Source of the DNA: Castanea sativa
Taxonomy: Eukaryota > Streptophyta > Magnoliopsida > Fagales > Fagaceae
DNA length: 64,000 nucleotides
NCBI RefSeq assembly: GCF_040712315.1
Contig: NC_134013.1
Span: 88,914,001 to 88,978,000 of the forward strand
Reading direction: 5' to 3'
The notes under the pieces are model-generated. The model was not told the origin of the DNA and did no database searches. It saw nothing but the letters and a program-made list of their open reading frames with translations. Of the stretch, positions 23,547 through 34,772 are shown piece after piece (position 1 is the stretch's first letter; each line of letters starts with the position of its first letter). The position numbers were made by a program, and so were the translations under genes.

Positions 23547-24570
23547 TCATCCCCCGCAAACTCGATGAATCCAGGCAAGTTCAGTAACACCTGTAGCAAG
23601 AGACCAATATTCGGACTCCGTGGAGGACCGGGAAACAGTGTGCTGTTTCTTTAAAAGCCACGTGATTGGATTGTGACCCAAGGAAGACAATAAGCACTGC
23701 AGTATAATGACGATGATCATGAGGATCATCTGCCCTGGTCAGCATCGTTGAAAGAAGAGAGTCGAACTGGGTCAGTGACGTCAGTCTGAGAAAAAGATGC
23801 CGTGATTAGTAGTACCCCGAAGGTGGTGAAGAACGCGTTTAGAAGCAACTAAGTGAGAATTAAGCACAGGGAACATGCATATACTGGCAGAGGGAATTGA
23901 CAACGTAGGCATGCAATATCAGTTTAGTAAATGTGGCGTATTGATTTGAAGGGCACCCATTAAGTTCCAGTAGAACGCAAGATTGGAAAGAGATTCTGAC
24001 CCGATAAGAGATTGTTTGGAGGAGGTAGCATAAGGAGTGGAGGCAGGGCATCGAAGTGTGAATCTTAAACAGAAACGATCAAGCGATGTTGTAAATCAGT
24101 ATCAGTGAGGCATTTGCGTTAATGGACAAAAAAGCCATTGGGCTAATCGTCAATTTGTAGCCCAAGAAAATAGTTTAGGGGCCCAAATCCTTTATATTAA
24201 ATGGGGGGAGGCTAGTGATTAACACAGTATGGCAGTTGGTGAGTAAACTAGTCAAGATAAAGATAATGTCGTCCACGTAGAACGGTAAAACAGAAACGCA
24301 GGGCCATGGCGAAATATAAACAGAGATGAGTTTGCCACTGACACAGTGAAACCAAGGGAAGTAAGATGAACAGTGAAGCGCTCGAACCAGGCGCGTGATG
24401 CCTGTTTCAAGCCATAGATGGACTTGTGCAAGTGGTAGACATGGTGAGGCCCCGAAGGATCAACGAAACCCTGAGCCAAGAACACTTCTGCACGAAGAAT
24501 ACCGTGCAAAAAATTGTATGTTGTCGTAGACGCCATTGTATGTTGCTGCAAATTCTTAAGGGAAATCACA
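23547..24570 (-). pseudogene. Ty1/copia RT-RNase H fragment, heavily decayed
   Basis: Minus-strand pieces are FLHGILRAEVFLAQGFVDP and YHLHKSIYGLKQASRAWFER (RT, 24252-24569) and SKKQ-like KKQHTVSRSSTESEYWSLA (RNase H, 23547-23729). These fall in the normal copia order with many stops between. No LTRs were identified. The middle part, 23895-24378, is repeated at 43013-43506. Confidence 0.8.
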
Positions 24571-24639
24571 ATTTACCCGTGTTTGTCTCTATCACAATTT
24601 CGTTCACAAATTTTCTATTGATACATTGTATTTGGATAC

Positions 24640-25095
24640 CGCTTCTGTTTGGATACAACTTATTTTATTGAAAACTGAAAATACTGTAGCAAAATAATTT
24701 TTAAATGTGTGAATAGTGCCGTTGACCCTTTTTAATGAAAAAATTGCTGAAAAGTGAAGTTTGTGGATTCTGTGAACAGTGCACAGGAGCCACTGGTGTG
24801 CACTGTCACACAGAAAAGTAAAAAATCACGGCCAAAAAAACAAGGGGGGATTGCAGATGCAGAACGCGCTACTTTTCAGCTATTCAAACGTATACTTTGT
24901 TGAAAACTGAAAACATTATAGCAAAATAATTTTCAAATGTGTGAATAATACTGTGGGACCCATTTTTAATGAAAGTTTTATTGAAAAAAAAGGTTTGTGT
25001 GTGCTATAAACAATGCACAGTACCTACTAGAAAAGCATAAATTTTGCTCAAACCTCTTCTCAAAAAAAAAAAAAATGCAAAGAGAAAATGCAAAC
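24640..25095. mobile_element. two adjacent family C MITE copies
   Basis: Both halves contain TGAAAACTGAAAA.A.T.TAGCAAAATAATTTT and AATGTGTGAATA, starting near 24640 and 24895. The inverted-repeat partners are decayed. The pair lies in the interval (24379-25097) that is missing from the second segment copy at about 43506. Confidence 0.6.
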
Positions 25096-25303
25096 GTAGA
25101 CCCAGATGCAGTGCTTTTAGCAAAACAATATGTGGCGATTGAAAATTTTGTGAGATTAAATTGTGACAGGGGAAAGTTGTAATCTTCCCTCTTTTATTTA
25201 ATAAATTCTCTCCTTCCAAATCTAATCACATAAATAGTTCAGAAGATTATCGGTCCAATATATGATTGTGTATATCTCAATGGTCTGTGTTTGTATATGA
25301 GGG

Positions 25304-25869
25304 CATGGACGGAGCCATGTTTGGACTTGGGGGCAATGGCCCCCCCCATTTTTTTTAAAAAATTATTATTATTATATATATTAGGTACTAATTTTTGCAA
25401 TTTTGTTTTAGAAAATTACACTTTTGCTCCCTTAAAAATATCATTGATTCTTTTAAAGTATTGTTATAGTTACAAATTTTTCTATAACATTTTTATAGAA
25501 AGTTAAGGTAACAAATTCTTATTGGTTCGCATTTGGGCTTATTACTTACATTATTAGTAATTTGTAAAAAGGTTTGTAGTTCAAACATTTTCCACATTTT
25601 AAAGACCATTACAAAATATTTATATGTCTAAAATCTAAAAAAGAAATATACAAGCCAAAAAAAATTAGTACAACAACAAAAATTATCAATAGTAAAACTA
25701 AAAATAAATAAATAATTAAGCATTGTCAACCAATTTTACTTAAAACTAAAAATCTAACCCTTTAAAAAATTTTAAACAACTAACAGTTAAGCGACTAAGT
25801 AGCAACAAAGTCATTGCACACAACCAACAGTAAAGCTGCCCCTAATTCTAAGTTCTGGCTCCGTACCTG
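25304..25869. mobile_element. non-autonomous hAT-like element, 566 bp
   Basis: The ends CATGGACGGAGCCA and, inverted, CAGGTACGGAGCCA are near-perfect TIRs. The 8-mers TATGAGGG (25296-25303) and TACGAGGG (25870-25877) are the target duplication. The paralogous site at about 43700 reads TATATGAGGGTACTCTG with one 8-mer and no insert, a natural empty site. It encodes no transposase. Confidence 0.85.
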
Positions 25870-25877
25870 TACGAGGG

Positions 25878-26460
25878 TACTCTGTGCCTGAGTGGAGAAT
25901 CTGTGGGTACGAAATTTACTGTGTGTGTGGGTGTGGCTGTGAATCACGTATAAAATGGTAAGAGTTAACAGCACAGAGTATATTTAAACACAAACCGTGT
26001 TTATTAGGTGATGTCATATGAGCAGAGAAATGGTGAGCGGTTTCGAGTTTACCCTTTTATTTTGTTGTGTCTTTTTGGGTCTTCTTGGCTGGATTTTCTG
26101 GTTTTGTTCCTCTGTTCTCGATCTTTGCTGCTGCTGTGACTGCTGATGCTCCTGTTCTTCTTGGATGCTCTGGTTCTTGGTGGTGGTGATGTGATTGTGT
26201 AGTTGTTGCTTGCTGATTGTGAATCTGCTGCTTTTTATTTTTCTGATCTTTGGCTAAAGGGGATGATGGGTTTTCTCGGTGGGATGAGGTTTGACAGTGT
26301 GGTTGTTCTTGACTGATGGTGAGAATGGAGGATTTGTACTTTGTAGTGAATTTTCTGGTTTTTGGTCATTGTTGAGGGAGATTCTCCGGGTTTCTTTCTC
26401 TACATTGGCCTGGTAAAGTATTACCTGTACAACACAATCAATATTATCTATCCCTATAAG
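25878..26460. other. unclassified conserved stretch of the duplicated segment
   Basis: The stretch matches 43705-44266 closely. Phrases such as CTGTTCTCGATCTTTGCTGCTGCTG resemble a plant leader or captured gene piece, but no frame stays open. I cannot name it. Confidence 0.4.
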
Positions 26461-27251
26461 CAGTGGTGTAGTTAGGATTTTAGCTGAGGGGACAAGATTA
26501 AAATAATATTAAAAAGATATTAAGTATTTTTTTTTCTTAATAATTATGTGTTACTTATGAGGATCACAAATTGAATTGTCATGAAAATTTGTAATAAGCA
26601 AGATTTTCACAATATTTTCACAAGAAATTATAAGTAGTAAGTTGTTACTAGTTCAAATTTCAACCTATTACTGAAATTAATTTTTTGCTCACCAATAACA
26701 ACCTGTTATTTAAGATTTTTTGTGAAGTGTTGTTAAAATATTGTGAATATAGAATTTCTCAAAGCTAAAACGATTATAAATTCTACCGTAAAAAACTCAC
26801 AGATTAATGTGACAAGAATGTATGACGCTTAAATAATATAATAAATAAATGTTTGAATGAATTTTTTTTTTATGATTGATAATACGTCAATTTGTAAAAT
26901 TTGTAATATTCATAGCATTACTCTATAAGAAAAGTGTTGTGAATAGTAAACTGAAAATAATGATTGAGAAAAAAAGGAACAATGAAATGGGTGAAGACGT
27001 CGTGGTGAGATAAAACTAATAAGAATAGTAAATTTGGTGAAAAAGTGATATAATTTGGGATGTGAGAGAAGATTTTTTTTTCCTACTTTTTTGGTATTAA
27101 AGGTTTGTACATGTATTAAAGTAGAAATCTTTTTTTTTTTAAGGTAAAGTACCAAAGAATAGTTCATACCAGACCTACTTCAAGGATTTTTTTCAAGGAG
27201 CCAGGGGGGCAACTACCCCCCCCCCCCCCGACCCCCCCAGCTCCGCCTCTG
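26461..27251. mobile_element. non-autonomous hAT-like element, copy 1
   Basis: The left end CAGTGGTGTAGTTAGGATTTT and right end ..CAGCTCCGCCTCTG match the CAGTGGCGGAGC.. TIR style of plant hAT elements. Flanking 8-mers CCTATAAG and CCCAGAAG agree at 6 of 8 positions. The ortholog in segment copy 2 (44275-45031) has a perfect 8-bp duplication. A family B MITE sits inside at about 26604-26762, and C-rich runs lie near 27218-27235. Confidence 0.75.
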
Positions 27252-27489
27252 CCCAGAAGAATTTGAATTAAATTCAGTTATGTGTATCAATTTAACTAGA
27301 AAACCTATTGTATTACAATTAAGAAATTTGTATATAAGTTTTTCCTTCATTTCTAATTGTTTTGATCATGTGTTTATGTAATTGATTTATTACAATCTTA
27401 ATCCATATTACATTCTACCCAAATAAATAAATAATTTGTTGAACATCATAAAGTATTATCTCACATGTGATTTTAGAAAATATGTATAA

Positions 27490-27661
27490 CTAGTTAAAGT
27501 CTCGTGCGTTACACGATTTTGTTCATAAACTTATATAATTTATATATATTTTTTCAAAAAAAATATAACTAACATAATATATATAAATAATAATGATATT
27601 ATCGTAGAGTTAAAATCCTGTCATATTTATTAAAAAATCTTGTAATTTTTTGCTTTATAGA
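27490..27661 (-). mobile_element. candidate 172-bp Helitron-like element
   Basis: On the minus strand it starts A|TCTATAAAGC (27661) and ends with the hairpin TCGTGTAACGCACGA (27502-27516), an 8-bp spacer and CTAG|T (27490-27493). These are Helitron termini without coding capacity. The paralogous copy is 45282-45459. Confidence 0.55.
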
Positions 27662-28091
27662 TAAAGTGTGGGCTTGGAATGTGATTAAAAGCTGGTATAA
27701 GGCAAGTTTTGCTGCTTTTATGCTCAAATATACTGTTTGCGGGTCCTATTAAAATGTTTTTGGTCAGAAAGTCAGAGAACAAATATAAGGTACTTTTTTT
27801 TTTCTTTCTTTCTATTGGGGTCTTAATGCATCTCCAATAGGCTTTCTAAAGCCAATTATAGAGAGTAAACACACAAAAAAAAACCCTTCCAACAGCGTCT
27901 CTATCTCCATTTAAAAAAAAAAAAATTGCTACAGTAGCTCTCTTGACATGGAGAGCACTATAACAACTCCAAATCAATATTCTTTCTTTAAAAAAAAAAA
28001 CCCAACTCAATAAAAAATTATTCTTTCTCTCTCATCCCTTCCTCTTTTCTCTTTGTTTCTTCAGAGCATTGTTTCTCTCTCCTCTCATCCG

Positions 28092-28517
28092 TTGGGCTTT
28101 GTAGCGCCTAGTTTATGTTTGATCCGGTTGACGACCCGACCCGACCCGAATAATGTTGCGTGGTTTTTAATAGGAGATTTTCTGAGGCTTAGTCTATAGA
28201 GCGGAGGCTTGGGCTGACAGACCTAAGCCGGAGCGCTTGTGAATCCGGTTTTTAGTAGAAAACGTGATTTTGTGATTAGGGTTTGTGTGAAGTCAGTTTT
28301 GGAGAGAGATAAAGTGTCTGTAGCCGCAACTTGTATTTACTCTGAAATAGTGAAATCTTTGCAACTCCGTGGACGAAGGCAAATTGTCGAATCACGTAAA
28401 TACTGTCTTGTGCATGTGATTATTATTATTATTATTATTATTTTCTTTGACGTGTGTTTTCTCTATTTTTGTTTCTCACAGGTTTAGGAATTAGTGCAAA
28501 TTCCCTACATCATCCTC
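28092..28517 (+). pseudogene. captured host-gene fragment with intron
   Basis: This insert of about 425 bp is absent from the paralogous element at 45701-46903. It holds an open frame (from 28239) with VCVKSVLERDKVSVAATCIY and SEIVKSLQLRGRRQIVESR, and a GT-AG intron at 28396-28481 (donor CAC|GTAAAT, acceptor TTTCTCACAG). Such exon-intron structure without transposon features suggests a transduplicated fragment of an unidentified host gene. I do not recognise the protein, and I see no start or stop in context. Confidence 0.5.
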
Positions 28518-28752
28518 TGTTTCTCTCATTTTTGTCTCTCAAATGTCTCCAAACAAAGACAAATAATCAAAATACAAAACACAATCTAGTTCTTAGAAAA
28601 CAAATTGTAACAACAAAGTTAATCACAACAAGAAAAGAAGGAAGAAAAAAAAAAGAGACAGAAGCTGATCTGACCCAACTAGGTTTGCACGCACATGGTG
28701 GTGAGGAGGAAGACCAGCGGCGATGAGTGGATGATCTCCATCGAAGGCAGCA

Positions 28753-28753
<1 letters not shown>

Positions 28754-28811
<58 letters not shown>
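28754..28811. repeat. (CT)n microsatellite
   Basis: About 28 CT units. The Glu/Arg-rich minus-strand frames across it are artefacts. Confidence 0.95.
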
Positions 28812-28814
<3 letters not shown>

Positions 28815-29593
28815 TTGACAAAGAAAAGCCGATCTAACCCAATCCGGTTGCATGCATAGAGTCCTCGAACCAAAAGCATGCACTAATGTCTTTGAAAACA
28901 TTCTTGATCTACCGTTGAAACCCTGAAAACCCGACGAAACCGGAGCTCCAAAATTACCCAATCGATCTAAAATACTTTAGGCGAATAGTCCTTGATGCAC
29001 TGAAATGATTTGGTAGATAGAAGAGTTTTTACCATCAAAACAAGATTACATACTCATGGTTGAAGAAGAAGAAGAATCTCATGGTTTACGAAGAATAATC
29101 AGCTGGAGAAGAAAAGTCAAAGACATATTTTCTCTCTCTGACGAGAATGTGAAAAATGAATGGTGGAGGAAGTAGTCTTGTAGTAGTACATAGCTATAAA
29201 ATGTGGTTTGTCTATGTTTAACTCCAAAAAAAAAAAAGATTAAAAATAATAAAGGAGAATAAAATAATAAGTGAAGAAATAATATTTAAATCAAATAAAG
29301 TAAGGATATAGAGTTTGTTGGAAAATGTATTTGTAAAAGTGAGTTGATAAAAGCTAAAAGTAACTGACTAACTGTTTATTCTCCAAACAATACAAAAATT
29401 TGGAGAGATCGCTGGAGATGCTCTAACTCTAGTCTTTGTTTTGCTTCAATATTTTTAACAAAAACAAAATCTAACGGTTTTATCTAACCTTTAGTTTTTA
29501 TCTATCATACTTTTAGCAAGAAGTCAAAAAAAGAAGAAGATAAACTATTCCCTAACAGATACATCAAATAATTATATATAATTTATAAAGGAG

Positions 29594-29779
29594 TAATGCT
29601 ACAGGCACAAACTATTTTACAATATTTTTACAAACTGCTGATGTGGCTTTAACATTTTCTAAATAGGTATTATAAGCAAAAATATGATGTTAGTGATTGA
29701 CTCATATTAGAACTAATAAAATTTTTTTATATTAGTAATTTGTAAAAATATTATAAAATAATTTGTGTCGATAGTATTA
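29594..29779. mobile_element. MITE, family A copy 2
   Basis: The ends TAATGCTACAGGCACAAACT and, inverted, TAATACTATCGACACAAATT form TIRs. Its paralog within the duplicated segment is 47105-47290. Confidence 0.75.
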
Positions 29780-30384
29780 ATCTTTATAAAAAATTATACA
29801 TTTATACCATTAAAATTACTTGCAGCCCACCTAAAAGAGAACTTCCTAACTCCGCCAGTGGAGTTTGATGTGTATGAAATATAAAAAATAAAGTATTTAT
29901 ATATTTGTATATTTAATTTTATTTTTATATTAATTTGTAATTGATTATAAATTATTTTTGTCTGATTAGTAATAAATGCTATTTACGTGTAGTGAGAGGG
30001 TGAGATCCGGATCTGGCTCGCAGTGAAAGAAAGAAAAAGACAAAGACGGAGAAAAGAAAAGAAAATTAAAGAAAGTGGGGCCCGGTTCCTAAAAAAATAG
30101 GAAAGAAAGAGAAGTAAGGCCCAAGGATTAATCTGACGTGGTTCGTTAAATCATGCAAACGGGCATATCTTTTCAATAAATAAATAAAAAAGAAAAGCAA
30201 ACGGGCATATCAACTGCAAGGAGCGTGATTCTCAAAAAAAAAAAAAAAATTTTAAAAAAAACTGGAAGGAGCGTAAAGCATTAAAATGAAAAATAAACAA
30301 TCCTCGGGTATCAAAAAAGGACCGTAAAGCCGTAAAGCATTAAAAAGAAAAATAAGCAATCCCTGTCGAACTTATATTAGAAAT

Positions 30385-30525
30385 GTGTCGGGCATATAAA
30401 AGAAAAGTTACTGCCCGACACATTCCAATTTTTATCATAAAAAAGGGAATGTGTCCAGCTGTAACTTTTCTTTTATAAAGGAATGTGTCCAGCTGTAACT
30501 TTTCTTTTATAAAGGCTTTAGGTGA
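30385..30525. repeat. short inverted and tandem repeats at segment end
   Basis: GTGTCGGGCATATAAAAGAA and GTTACTGCCCGACACATTCC form an inverted pair. AATGTGTCCAGCTGTAACTT followed by TTCTTTTATAAA then occurs twice in tandem with a period of about 34 bp. A similar palindromic region is at 47805-47955. Confidence 0.7.
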
Positions 30526-30686
30526 TTTATATTGGTTAATGTGTGCACTTATGACATATATTAAAAAATTTATTTTTTAAAAAAATTTATTCAGAATTGA
30601 AAAAGTTGTCAAAATTTTTTCTATTTTCGATAAATTTTTTTTTCTAAAATTAGTTTACTATTGTGTGCTCTAAGGTCACATATTAG

Positions 30687-30689
<3 letters not shown>

Positions 30690-30757
<68 letters not shown>

Positions 30758-30758
30758 C
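30690..30758. repeat. (TA)n microsatellite, target of Gypsy element 3
   Basis: About 33 TA units end in TATAAC. The last five bases, ATAAC (30754-30758), are the left target duplication of the Gypsy element that begins at 30759. Confidence 0.95.
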
Positions 30759-30794
30759 TGTGCGCACCCAAAGTTGCTTTAACGAGATGGACTA

Positions 30795-30969
30795 TGTTAA
30801 CATGTATAATGTTGTGGGTTTTAGGCCCAACTAGTTTACTTGTATAGCACTCTTACTTGTACTATACTCATATTTACTTGTACTGCACTCATATGCCTTC
30901 TATATAAAGGCACTCATATATATTCTTTCAGTGAGAAATACAATACTATTGAATTCAGTATTTCTAACA
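30795..30969 (+). repeat. copia 5' LTR
   Basis: A 175-bp LTR, TGTTAACATG..TTTCTAACA. The promoter-like CTATATAAAGGC lies at 30899-30910. It has one fewer 21-bp internal unit (ACTTGTACTACACTCATATTT type) than the 3' LTR. Confidence 0.95.
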
Positions 30970-30981
30970 TGGTATCAGAGC
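30970..30981 (+). other. copia primer-binding site
   Basis: TGGTATCAGAGC starts directly at the end of the 5' LTR. It is the initiator-Met tRNA complement used by most plant copia elements. Confidence 0.95.
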
Positions 30982-31289
30982 CACTGCTCTGACTTTTTTT
31001 TTTTAGCAGTCTTGTCTTTTATTGGTGTTACTCCATTCTCAACATCGTTTCCGCCGTCACAACAACTGCTACAGCTTTCGCCGTTGAACCTTCGATGTCT
31101 TCCAGACATCATCCTTGGGTTCCGGACCTGTAGCAATCATCGTTGAGGAGTTTTACACTGCAAAGACCACTGCCTCTTCCAGACATCACCCGCCACGTCA
31201 TCGTTGACCCGCGTTGACTGATGTTGACCTGCGTTGACTCGCGTTGACTCGCGTTGATTTTGACTTGAAGGTCTTCTTCCTTTTGCAAT

Positions 31290-31430
31290 AATCGTCGCCG
31301 ACAATCCAGCAAACGTTTTTGCAATTTTTGCAAACGTTTTGGCCATAATATTGAGACTTGCTATCAGCGCAATAAATCAGCTGTTTCAATTTCTGCTGCC
31401 ACTATTGCTAACATTGAGAGTGTCCAACCA
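31290..31430 (+). pseudogene. copia gag remnant (zinc knuckle)
   Basis: The frame contains CNFCKRFGHNIETC, a C-x2-C-x4-H-x4-C nucleocapsid knuckle, then runs into the pol frame at 31431. Gag upstream of it is reduced to about 300 bp of leader-like sequence with tandem GCGTTGACTC units (31199-31260). Most of capsid has therefore been deleted. Confidence 0.8.
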
Positions 31431-34400
31431 ATGGCTCCCGTCTCTGCACAGTCTAAGTCTTCAGGTCGCACTTTCACCATGTCCACAGATGACCTTAAAA
31501 ACATCATCGCCAATGTCATTTGTATGGTTGGTAATGCATCTTATTCCTCTTCTCTCTTAGCTTTATCCGGTATGTCTCATTCCTCTTGGCTTATGGATTC
31601 TGCTTGTTGCAATCACATGACACCTCACTCGTCCTTATTTTCTGAACTTAAACCTGTACCACACCCTCTTACTATTCGCACAGCAAATGGTTCCACAATG
31701 TCTGGTCATAATATAGGTTCCGTTTCAACCTCCAACCTCTCAGTTTCTGGGGTCTTTAATGTTCCTGACCTTTCTTACAATTTGTTTTCTGTGGGACAAT
31801 TAGCTGAGTTGGGTTATCGAATTATATTTGATTATTCTTGGTGTATTGTGCAGGATCCAAGGACGGGACAGGAGCTAGGGACCGGTCCTAAAGTTGGGTG
31901 TATGTTTCCCGTGGACAACCTTCGTCTTCCACTTATTGCTTCTATTTCTGTTGCCGTAGCTGCTGCAGTTTCTTCTATTCCTTCCCTTGCACTTTGGCAT
32001 GCTCGTCTTGGTCACACATCTTCTTCTCGTGTACAACAATTGGCTTCTAGAGGTTTGTTAGATTCAATGTCTACAGAAAATTTTGATTGTGTTTCATGTC
32101 AGTTAGGAAAACAACCAGCTTTGCCTTTCAATACTAGTGAATCAATATCCACTGATATCTTTGACCTTATTCATTCTGATGTTTGGGGACCTTCCTCTGT
32201 CTCTAGTATTGGTGGATCTCGATATTTTGTTGTCTTTGTTGATGATTACTCTCGCTACAGCTGGATTTTTAATATGAAACATCGTTCTGAATTATTGCAA
32301 GTATATTCTAATTTTGCAAAAATGGTTGAAACTCAATTTTCAAAACGTATCAAAATTTTTTGATCTGATAATGCTCTTGAGTACACTCAATATGCTTTCC
32401 AAGCTGTTTTGCATTCCTATGACACTGTTCATCAACTAACTTGTCCAGGTACCTCTCAGCAAAATAGTAGAGCCGAACGAAAACTTCGTCATATTCTTGA
32501 CACTGTTCATGCTCTTCTTCTCTCTGCCAAAGTTCCTGCTCCTTTTTGGGGCGAAGCTGCTCTTCATGCTATTCATGCTATTAATCGCATTTCCAGTCTT
32601 GTCATCCAAAACCAAACTCCATATGAGCACCTTTTTGGGTCACCTCCAGACTATCACCACCTTCGCTCATTCGGATCTGCTTGTTTTGTTCTTCTTCAGC
32701 CACATGAGCATAACAAACTTGAGCCTAGGTCAAGACTTTGTTGTTTTCTTGGCTATGGCGAAACTCAAAAGGGGTATCGGTGTTATGATCCTATTTCTCA
32801 TCGTCTTTGTATCTCCCGCAATGTTGTCTTTTGGGAACATCGCCTCTTTGTCGAGCTCTCTCACTTCCGTGCTTCTCTATCTTCCTCTTCTGTCTTAGAT
32901 CTATTTCCAGATGAGACACATGTTCCTTCTATAGCTGCTCCTGACCCTCTTATAGCTGATCTTGATCCTCCTATAGCTGCTCCTGATTCTCCTATTGACT
33001 TCTCTGTCCAACCACCAGATATCCTTGATCCCTTTCCTAGTTCCCCCTTTAATGAACAAGTGGAAGATAAACAGGTTGAAGACAAGCTACCCAACCCTGA
33101 TCTTGGGTCCCCTGCTCCTGCTCCGCCTGAAGATCATGCACAAGACATTCCACCTCGTCACTCAACTCGGGTAAGGTCCATTCCTGCACATTTACTTGAC
33201 TATCATTGTTACACTGCCCTTGCTACACTGCACGAGCCTCACACCTATCGTGAGGCTTCCACTAACCCTTTATGGCAGATTGCAATGAAAGAGGAACTTG
33301 ATACATTATCTAAAAACCATACTTGGGACTTGGTCACTCTCCCCCCTGGGAAATTTGTGGTTGGTTGTAAGTGGATCTACAAGATTAAGACTCGCTCTAA
33401 TGGGTCCATTGAGCGCTACAAAACTCGTCTTGTTGCAAAAAGTTTTACACAGGAGTATGAGATTGATTATGAAGAAACTTTTGCTCCGGTTGCTCGTATC
33501 TCATCTGTTCGTGCCCTCTTAGCTGTTGCTGCTGCCAGTAAATGGAATCTTTTCCAGATGGATGTCAAAAATGCATTCCTTAATGGGAATTTAAGTGAAG
33601 AAGTTTATATGCAACCTCCTCCTGGTCTCTTTGTTGAATCAAACAAGGTTTGTCACATTCGACGTGCACTTTATGGCCTTAAACAAGCTCCACGAGCTTG
33701 GTTTGCCAAATTCAGCTCTACCATCTCTCGCTTGGGTTACATGGCCAGTCATTATGATTCTGCCTTATTTCTTCGTCGTACTGACAAAGACACTATTTTA
33801 CTTCTCCTGTATGTGGATGATATGATCATAACGGGTGATGACCTCAGTGGCATTCAAGAACTTAAGGATTTTCTCAGTCAGCAGTTTGAGATGAAAGATC
33901 TTGGACATCTCAGCTACTTCTTAGGTCTTGAAATCACTCATTTTACAGATGGACTTTACATTACTTAAGCCAAGTATGCCTTTGAACTCTTGTCTAGAGC
34001 TGGACTCACTGATAGCAAGACTGTTGACACTCCATTTGAGCTTAATGCCATCTGACTCCTTCAGGGGGGAAACCATTGTCTAATCCCTCTCTTTACAGAC
34101 GCTTAGTTAGCAGCCTAGTTTATCTCACTGTTACTCGTCCAGACATTTCCTATGCTGTTCACCAGGTGAGCCAATATCTATTTGCTCCACAATCGACTCA
34201 CTATGCTGCTGTTCTGCGCATTCTTCGGTACCTAAAGGGCACTCTCTTCCATGTTCTTTTCTACTCTGCTCAGTCTCCTCTTGTTCTTCGTGCATTTTCT
34301 GATGCTGATTGGGCAGGAGATCCCACTGATCGCAGGTCTACCACTGGTTATTGCTTTCTTCTTGGTTCTTCTTTGATTTCTTGGCGAAGCAAGAAACAAA

Positions 34401-34759
34401 CTCATGTGGCCCGTTCCAGTACTGAAGCAGGATATCGTGCCCTTGCTGATACCACATTTGAGCTTCTTTGGCTACAATGGCTTCTCAAAGACTTAGGTGT
34501 GTCTACATCCTCTGCTACTCCTCTTTATTGTGACAACAAGAGTGCCATTCATATTGCTCACAATGATGTCTTCCATGAATGGACTAAACACATCGAGATC
34601 GATTGTCATTTTATCCGTTATCATCTTGTCCATGGTGCTCTCAAGCTAATATCAGTCTCCTCTACAGATCAACTTGCAGATATCTTCACCAAGTCACATC
34701 CTACGGGACGCGTTCGTACTTTGGTTGACAACCTCAAGTTAGTCTCACATCCACCTTGA
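31431..34759 (+). pseudogene. copia pol: protease, integrase, RT, RNase H
   Basis: The protease site reads LMDSACCNHMT, with Ala where D-[ST]-G has Gly. Integrase has the H-H-C-C finger (LWHARLGH .. CVSCQLGK), core Asp in IHSDVWGP, SDNALEY, and Glu in NSRAERK. RT has FQMDVKNAFLNG and LLLYVDDMIITGDD, and RNase H has FSDADWAGDP and SSTEAGYRALA .. YCDNKSA. The frame is interrupted by TGA at 32361-32363 and TAA at 33966-33968, both at positions expected to hold CGA and CAA, and by a frameshift at about 34045 before the last part (34076-34759). The order IN-RT-RH is diagnostic of Ty1/copia. It is not translatable as one protein. Confidence 0.95.
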
Positions 34760-34772
34760 GTTTGAGGGGGGA
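34759..34772 (+). other. copia polypurine tract
   Basis: GTTTGAGGGGGGAT-like purine run directly before the 3' LTR, where plus-strand DNA synthesis is primed. Confidence 0.85.

Larger units (their letters stand above)
27826..29424. mobile_element. TIR element with captured gene fragment, copy 1
   Basis: The ends are GCATCTCCAATAGGC and, inverted, GAGCATCTCCAGCGATC. The copy at 45701-46903 has GAGCATCTCCAATAGAC. The interior has a (CT)n run (28754-28811) and, only in this copy, the gene-like insert at 28092-28517. There is no transposase. The superfamily is uncertain: the GAGCATCTCCA end is widespread in plant MITEs, but no clear target duplication was found. Confidence 0.65.
23895..30525. 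repeat. duplicated segment, copy 1
   Basis: Long stretches match 43013-47960 in the same order and orientation: a copia fragment, GATCGGTCC..-type sequence at 25200, a hAT element, a Helitron-like element, a TIR element with a (CT)n run, a family A MITE and the CTTTTATAAAGGCTTTAG end. Copy 1 has extra sequence at 24379-25097, 25304-25877 and 28092-28517. Copy 2 has about 100 bp extra near 45515-45605. No coding gene spans it. Confidence 0.85.

Noticed and set aside
28567..28961. Minus-strand frames with long Arg-Glu runs (also 46027-46436)
   Set aside because: They are translations of the (CT)n microsatellite and show no protein-like flanks.
32436..32898. Plus and minus frames overlapping copia pol
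   Set aside because: They are out-of-frame shadows of the integrase-RT frame.
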